Of a stretch of DNA of 64,000 nucleotides, positions 60,384-64,000 are shown piece after piece; the stretch's first letter is position 1, and each line of letters starts with the position of its first letter. The notes under the pieces are model-generated. The model had not been told where the DNA came from. It saw nothing but the letters and a program-made list of their open reading frames with translations, and made no database searches. The DNA is from Agarivorans sp. TSD2052 (lineage in GTDB: Bacteria > Pseudomonadota > Gammaproteobacteria > Enterobacterales > Celerinatantimonadaceae), in the NCBI RefSeq assembly GCF_023238625.1, contig NZ_CP096670.1, positions 1,167,501 through 1,231,500 of the forward strand, given 5' to 3'. The position numbers and the translations under genes were made by a program.

Positions 60384-61352
60384 ATGCCGATAAAGCCTGC
60401 CATTGATCCTGATGAGTGGATACTAAATAACCCCAGTGATCTGATATCGCTGACTAAGTGGCAGCGCACAGTAAACTTGCTTGCTAAGTTGTTTGATGCT
60501 CCCGCAGGTTTTTTAGTGCAATGCACTGCTTCAGGCTTTCAAGTGACTATTGCCAGTGATCAAGCATCCAACCCTTACCCAGCAGGCGTGCTTATAGAAC
60601 CTGAAGCCAATATCTTTTGTCGTAGAATTGTCGAAACACGAAAAAGTTTGTATGTGGCGAACGCCCCTTTAGATCCCTGCTGGGATACTAACCCTGAAGT
60701 ACATAATGATGGATTCCGTTCTTATTTGGGGGTGCCGGTGTTTTGGCCTGATGGGAAGCCCTTCGGGACATTTTGTGTGATGGACTACCGAGAGACCCAC
60801 TACGAAGAAACCTATTTTGAATTAATCGAACAGCTTAAAGATATATTGGAAGCTGATCTATCGCTGCTCGATCTGTACGTTCAAATGCAAAAGTTGGCGG
60901 TGACAGATCCTTTAACCGAATTAAATAATCGTAGGGGGTTTAGCGCGCTGGCCCAGCAACGGATCCGTTTAGCTAAACGCATGGGCTCACGGTTAGGCTT
61001 ATTTTATTTAGATATTGATAAGTTCAAACTACTTAATGATCACCATGGCCATGCGGTGGGAGATGAAGTGTTAATCGACGTGGCACAAGCAATGCGAAGC
61101 TGCGTGCGAAGCTCTGATGTATTGGGCCGAAGGGGAGGTGATGAGTTTGTTGCGTTGGTATTGATAGAACAAGACGCTGATTTTGATGCGATTGAGCAAC
61201 GCTTTACTGAGACATTTGGCCAGAGTAGCCAAGAACAGTTGCCTGAATACTCGGTTTCAATCGGCCATACAAACGTAGACTTAGATATGGATGTAGCGTA
61301 TTTGTTAGAGTTGGCTGACAAAGACATGTATGCACATAAAGCCACTAATTGA
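60384..61352 (+). CDS. GAF-GGDEF diguanylate cyclase
   Basis: The 322-residue cytoplasmic protein has a GAF sensor (about 20-165: 'KLFDAPAGFLVQCTASGFQVTIASDQASNPYPAG', 'RKSLYVANAPLDPCWDTNPEVHNDGFRSYLGVPVFWPDGKPFGTFCVMD') and a GGDEF domain (about 180-320: 'DPLTELNNRRGFSALAQQRIRLAKRMGSRLGLFYLDIDKFKLLNDHHGHAVGDEVLID'). The catalytic GGDEF is in 'GRRGGDEFVALVL', and the I-site RSSD lies before it. It should synthesise c-di-GMP in response to a small ligand. A single start at 60384 follows an AGAGGTAG SD. Confidence 0.95.
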   Translation: MPIKPAIDPDEWILNNPSDLISLTKWQRTVNLLAKLFDAPAGFLVQCTASGFQVTIASDQASNPYPAGVLIEPEANIFCRRIVETRKSLYVANAPLDPCWDTNPEVHNDGFRSYLGVPVFWPDGKPFGTFCVMDYRETHYEETYFELIEQLKDILEADLSLLDLYVQMQKLAVTDPLTELNNRRGFSALAQQRIRLAKRMGSRLGLFYLDIDKFKLLNDHHGHAVGDEVLIDVAQAMRSCVRSSDVLGRRGGDEFVALVLIEQDADFDAIEQRFTETFGQSSQEQLPEYSVSIGHTNVDLDMDVAYLLELADKDMYAHKATN

Positions 61353-61507
61353 TGTAGCGCAATTCAACTTGAATGAGCATGATTATATTTTGACCGCTTG
61401 TTGATGTTTGCTGTACTATCGCGATTCATTTTTATATAAGTTTGTTTGCCTGCACTAATGGTATGACTGTTCGCCTCGGATGGCGCGTTTGGCTATCGGA
61501 GATTTAC

Positions 61508-61813
61508 TTGGAACAGTTAATACAAATGCTCTATCCATTTAGTTGGATAGTTTCTATCTTGTCTTTTAGCCCGCAAATTATTCGCTTAATGCGAACCAAA
61601 GGCCCCGCTAAAGACATTTCATTTTTAAGTTGGATAATGTTTCAGTGCAACGCTATTTTGGCCTGGAGCTATACGGTTTTTATCGTCGGCGACCCCCTCT
61701 TGTCGGTGACCACATCCCTAGTACTAATCGCTAACCTTACCATGGTATCGGTATTGATTTATAAGCGAATGAAATACCGCGAAGCACCTTGCAGTGATGC
61801 ATTAAGCGCCTGA
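61508..61813 (+). CDS. SemiSWEET/PQ-loop family small membrane protein
   Basis: TTG 61508 with GGAG 6 bases upstream gives 101 residues (MEQLIQMLYPFSWIVSILSFSPQIIRLMRTK); starts further upstream lack an SD. The single PQ-loop motif 'SFSPQIIRLMRTKGPAKDISFLSWIMFQ' and three membrane helices fit a SemiSWEET, which works as a dimer in sugar transport. The substrate is not readable. It stands alone. Confidence 0.8.
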   Translation: MEQLIQMLYPFSWIVSILSFSPQIIRLMRTKGPAKDISFLSWIMFQCNAILAWSYTVFIVGDPLLSVTTSLVLIANLTMVSVLIYKRMKYREAPCSDALSA

Positions 61814-61997
61814 TTTACGTCTGAATAGTTAATAGTGCGGTGGCTAATAAATCGGCTTTTGGTTGTTTACACTGCACCGCTTAGCCTATTTCATTAGTAA
61901 TATCGAGTATCTAAACGCGCCTAATTCGCTATCCTTCTCCAATCTAGAAACGTGGCATAATATAGCTCATTATTTTAAACCGTAGGTCTAAAGCTTC

Positions 61998-63725
61998 ATG
62001 TTACAACTGCGAGATTATCAGCAAACATCGGTGGAATCGGTATTAACCCATTTTCGCCAAAGTGATGACGCAGCAGTGTTGGTTTTACCCACTGGGGCCG
62101 GGAAAAGCATCGTTATCGCCGAGCTAGCCCGTTTAGCAAAACATCCTATCTTGGTGCTCGCGCATGTCAAAGAGCTGGTGGAACAAAACCACAGTAAGTA
62201 CCAAGCTTATGGTTTTCAATCTGGTATTTTTGCAGCGGGTTTAGGGCTTAAGCAAAACCAGTTTTCAGTTACCTTTGCTAGTGTGCAATCGCTAAGCAGA
62301 AACCTCGAACAATTTGCGGGCTATTATTCCTTAGTGGTGATTGATGAGTGTCACCGTGTGAGTGACGAGAGTGACAGCCAATACCAAGTTATTATTGAAC
62401 ATTTAAAACAGCAAAACCCCCAGCTTAAAGTGTTGGGTTTAACCGCCACCCCTTATCGGTTAGATAAAGGCTGGATTTACCAACAGCATTACCATGGTTA
62501 TGTACGAGGCAGTGACAAAGCTTGGTTTAAAAAGTGTATTTTTGAGCTGCCCTTACGGCATTTAATTAGTCAAGGCTATCTTACTCAACCGGTCGTGGTT
62601 GATGCACCTGCCGCACGTTATCAGTTTGATGAACTACCAAGCCAATACAATGAAGCGCAACTAGACCAGTTTTTATCGGGTTGCCCACGGGTGACACAAG
62701 CCATTTGTAAACAGTTATTGCATTTGGCTGAAGAGCGCCGCGGGGTAATGGTATTTGCTGCTACGGTTAATCATGCTAAAGAAATCGCTCATTATTTGCC
62801 TGATGAGCAAACGGCGGTGATTACTGCTAATACACCAAACCTGCAGCGTGACCAGTTAATTGAGCAGTTTAAACAGCAGCAGCTTAAGTTTTTGGTTAAC
62901 GTATCGGTGCTCACAACTGGCTTTGACGCACCGCATGTCGATCTGATTGCCATTTTACGCCGCACTGCATCGGTTAGTTTATATCAGCAAATTGCAGGCC
63001 GCGGTTTGCGTTTGTTTGAAGGCAAAAGCGATTGTCTAATTGTTGATTATGCGGGCAATAATTACGATTTATACCAGCCCGAGATCGGTGAAACTAAACC
63101 CAACCCAAATAGCACCTTAGTACAGGTGAGTTGCCCACAATGTGAGTTTGCCAATATGTTCTGGGGGATGACCGACAAAGACGGCGACATTATTGAGCAC
63201 TATGGCCGCCGTTGCCAAGGCTTAGTCGAAGACGCCACAAACCCAACTCTTCAAGTGCAGTGTTTATATCGTTACAAATACAAACAGTGCTCGCAATGTA
63301 ATGCTGAGAATGACATAGCAGCACGGCAATGCCATAGCTGTGGTTTTCAGCTAATCGACCCCGATAATCAGCTTAAAGATGCCTTACAGCTCAAAGATCG
63401 AACTGTGCTTAGGTGCAGTGGCATGTCTGCTAGCAGTGAGGGGAATAAGCTAAAGCTTATTTATCACGATGAAGATGGCGCAGAGCTAAGTGAATCCTTT
63501 AACTTTGATTACGCCAAAGCCAAGCAACAGTTTAATACTGTTTTTGCTCGACGCGTCGAGGGAACTAAGCGTGATGTGAGTAGCGCTTCACAAGCAGAGC
63601 AGTTAATTGGCGGTATAGTTGCCCCAGACTTTGTCATCGGCAAAAAGAAAAAGCATTACTGGGTTATTGAACACCGTATTTTTGACTACCAGGGCAACTA
63701 TAGAAAGGCTAATCAGCAATTTTAA
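61998..63725 (+). CDS. radD: RadD (YejH) superfamily 2 helicase
   Basis: RadD is an SF2 ATPase/helicase linked to double-strand break repair. All motifs are present: Q motif and Walker A 'VLVLPTGAGKSIVIAELARLA', DECH box 'LVVIDECHRVSDESD', 'LGLTATPYRLDKGW', and motif VI region 'ILRRTASVSLYQQIAGRGLRLFEGK'. The C-terminal half has two zinc-ribbon-like pairs ('CPQCEFANMFWG' and 'CSQCNAENDIAARQCHSCGFQL'). The 575-residue length suits the family. It is a single gene. Confidence 0.93.
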   Translation: MLQLRDYQQTSVESVLTHFRQSDDAAVLVLPTGAGKSIVIAELARLAKHPILVLAHVKELVEQNHSKYQAYGFQSGIFAAGLGLKQNQFSVTFASVQSLSRNLEQFAGYYSLVVIDECHRVSDESDSQYQVIIEHLKQQNPQLKVLGLTATPYRLDKGWIYQQHYHGYVRGSDKAWFKKCIFELPLRHLISQGYLTQPVVVDAPAARYQFDELPSQYNEAQLDQFLSGCPRVTQAICKQLLHLAEERRGVMVFAATVNHAKEIAHYLPDEQTAVITANTPNLQRDQLIEQFKQQQLKFLVNVSVLTTGFDAPHVDLIAILRRTASVSLYQQIAGRGLRLFEGKSDCLIVDYAGNNYDLYQPEIGETKPNPNSTLVQVSCPQCEFANMFWGMTDKDGDIIEHYGRRCQGLVEDATNPTLQVQCLYRYKYKQCSQCNAENDIAARQCHSCGFQLIDPDNQLKDALQLKDRTVLRCSGMSASSEGNKLKLIYHDEDGAELSESFNFDYAKAKQQFNTVFARRVEGTKRDVSSASQAEQLIGGIVAPDFVIGKKKKHYWVIEHRIFDYQGNYRKANQQF

Positions 63726-63864
63726 TGTGATGCTAAAGCTCTCGCGGGGTGTTTGCTGCAAATGGGGTATGGCTTTTGATCCCATTTGTCATTATCTTGA
63801 GTAGACTATCTATTTTAGTGTCAGTAAACCCCCTAAGCTTCTAATAACTAACAAGGATGTTAGC

Positions 63865-64000
63865 GTGTATTGCTCTTCTACTGTGTCCAAATTTTTTCTT
63901 TCGAGTCTAGCTATTTTGTCTTTAGTTGCCTGTGGCGGCGGGGGGGGCGATGGAGGCGGAACTTCTATTTCTACGCCGGAAGTATCAGCTGAATTACTGA
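63865..64000 (+). CDS. Lipoprotein, truncated by the window end
   Basis: It starts at GTG 63865, 8 bases after AAGGA. The signal (MYCSSTVSKFFLSSLAIL) ends in a lipobox 'SLVAC' and is followed by a Gly-rich stretch (GGGGGDGGG), then STPEVSAELL at the window edge. Lipid-anchored enzymes of marine bacteria often have such a Gly linker; the downstream domain is not visible. An ATG at 63857 is in a different frame and closes quickly. Confidence 0.65.
   Translation, partial: MYCSSTVSKFFLSSLAILSLVACGGGGGDGGGTSISTPEVSAELL

Noticed and set aside
61442-61507. 22 extra N-terminal codons for the SemiSWEET-like protein
   Set aside because: These codons are polar and lack an SD. The TTG at 61508 has GGAG at the correct distance and leads directly into the first membrane helix.
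1-64000. tRNA, rRNA, prophage, transposase and plasmid genes
   Set aside because: I looked for tRNA T-loop signatures (GGTTCGA-type), rRNA stretches, integrase and transposase motifs and saw none. A covariance-model scan would be decisive for tRNA and small RNAs.

Overview
The window looks like chromosomal DNA of a free-living marine gammaproteobacterium of the Alteromonadales/Vibrionales type. Agarivorans or a close relative is the best guess, but that is inference. Supporting signs are two modular secreted or lipid-anchored polysaccharidases (GH53 and GH8), single-copy genes of Vibrio/Shewanella type (RsgA of the second type, TrhO, CheV, KefB/KefG, GltS, YjgN, RadD, VF530 proteins), Shine-Dalgarno starts and many rho-independent terminators. 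I see no rRNA, tRNA, CRISPR array, insertion sequence, prophage or plasmid gene. Both ends cut a gene: the left edge falls inside a repeat-type protein and the right edge inside a lipoprotein.

Layout. 0-5.7 kb: a truncated helical-repeat-like protein, a 59-residue membrane mini-protein, a 577-residue exported protein of unknown function and a GH53 galactanase lipoprotein. 5.8-11.4 kb: a small lipoprotein, an SMP-30-type lactonase, an exported AGE-like alpha/alpha-barrel protein, RsgA and a pirin. 11.7-20.8 kb: a five-module GH8 enzyme, then an 1808-residue hybrid sensor kinase with three periplasmic solute-binding-type modules. 20.8-25.3 kb: a HAD-IIA protein, a Cys-rich mini-gene interrupted by a stop, an EamA transporter, a VF530 protein, a SpoU methyltransferase and TrhO. 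25.6-28.3 kb: CheV and a soluble-tailed chemoreceptor. 28.3-35.8 kb: ECF sigma factor and ChrR anti-sigma divergent from a seven-gene lipid-modification operon, with a sigma-type promoter match between them. 35.8-46 kb: FrnE-like oxidoreductase, KefB/KefG, a YegS-type lipid kinase, a second VF530 protein, an anchored coiled-coil protein, a YjfB-like mini-protein, a decaying tandem repeat, a run of small uncharacterised genes and GltS. 46.4-51.9 kb: an RND efflux pair with a small rider gene, an RRM protein and a DEDDh exonuclease. 52.2-58.1 kb: a YjgN/M48 pair, then a three-gene unit of CxxCH haem protein, diguanylate cyclase and nucleoside hydrolase-VOC fusion. 58.2-64 kb: a lone sugar-binding protein, a NifW-like protein, a GAF-GGDEF cyclase, a SemiSWEET-like protein, RadD and the start of a lipoprotein.

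How the parts fit. The clearest multi-gene system is the sigma/ChrR locus at 28.3-35.8 kb. It has the ligand pattern of the singlet-oxygen switch of Rhodobacter sphaeroides and faces genes for a flavin amine-oxidase-type enzyme, a cyclopropane-synthase-type methyltransferase, a short-chain dehydrogenase and several uncharacterised companions. The likely output is an oxidative-stress-induced membrane fatty-acid modification. The most novel-looking unit is at 54.7-58.1 kb, where a P460-like CxxCH protein sits 6 bp from a membrane diguanylate cyclase and 12 bp before an unusual nucleoside hydrolase-glyoxalase fusion. All family assignments come from reading the translations by eye. No database search was possible.
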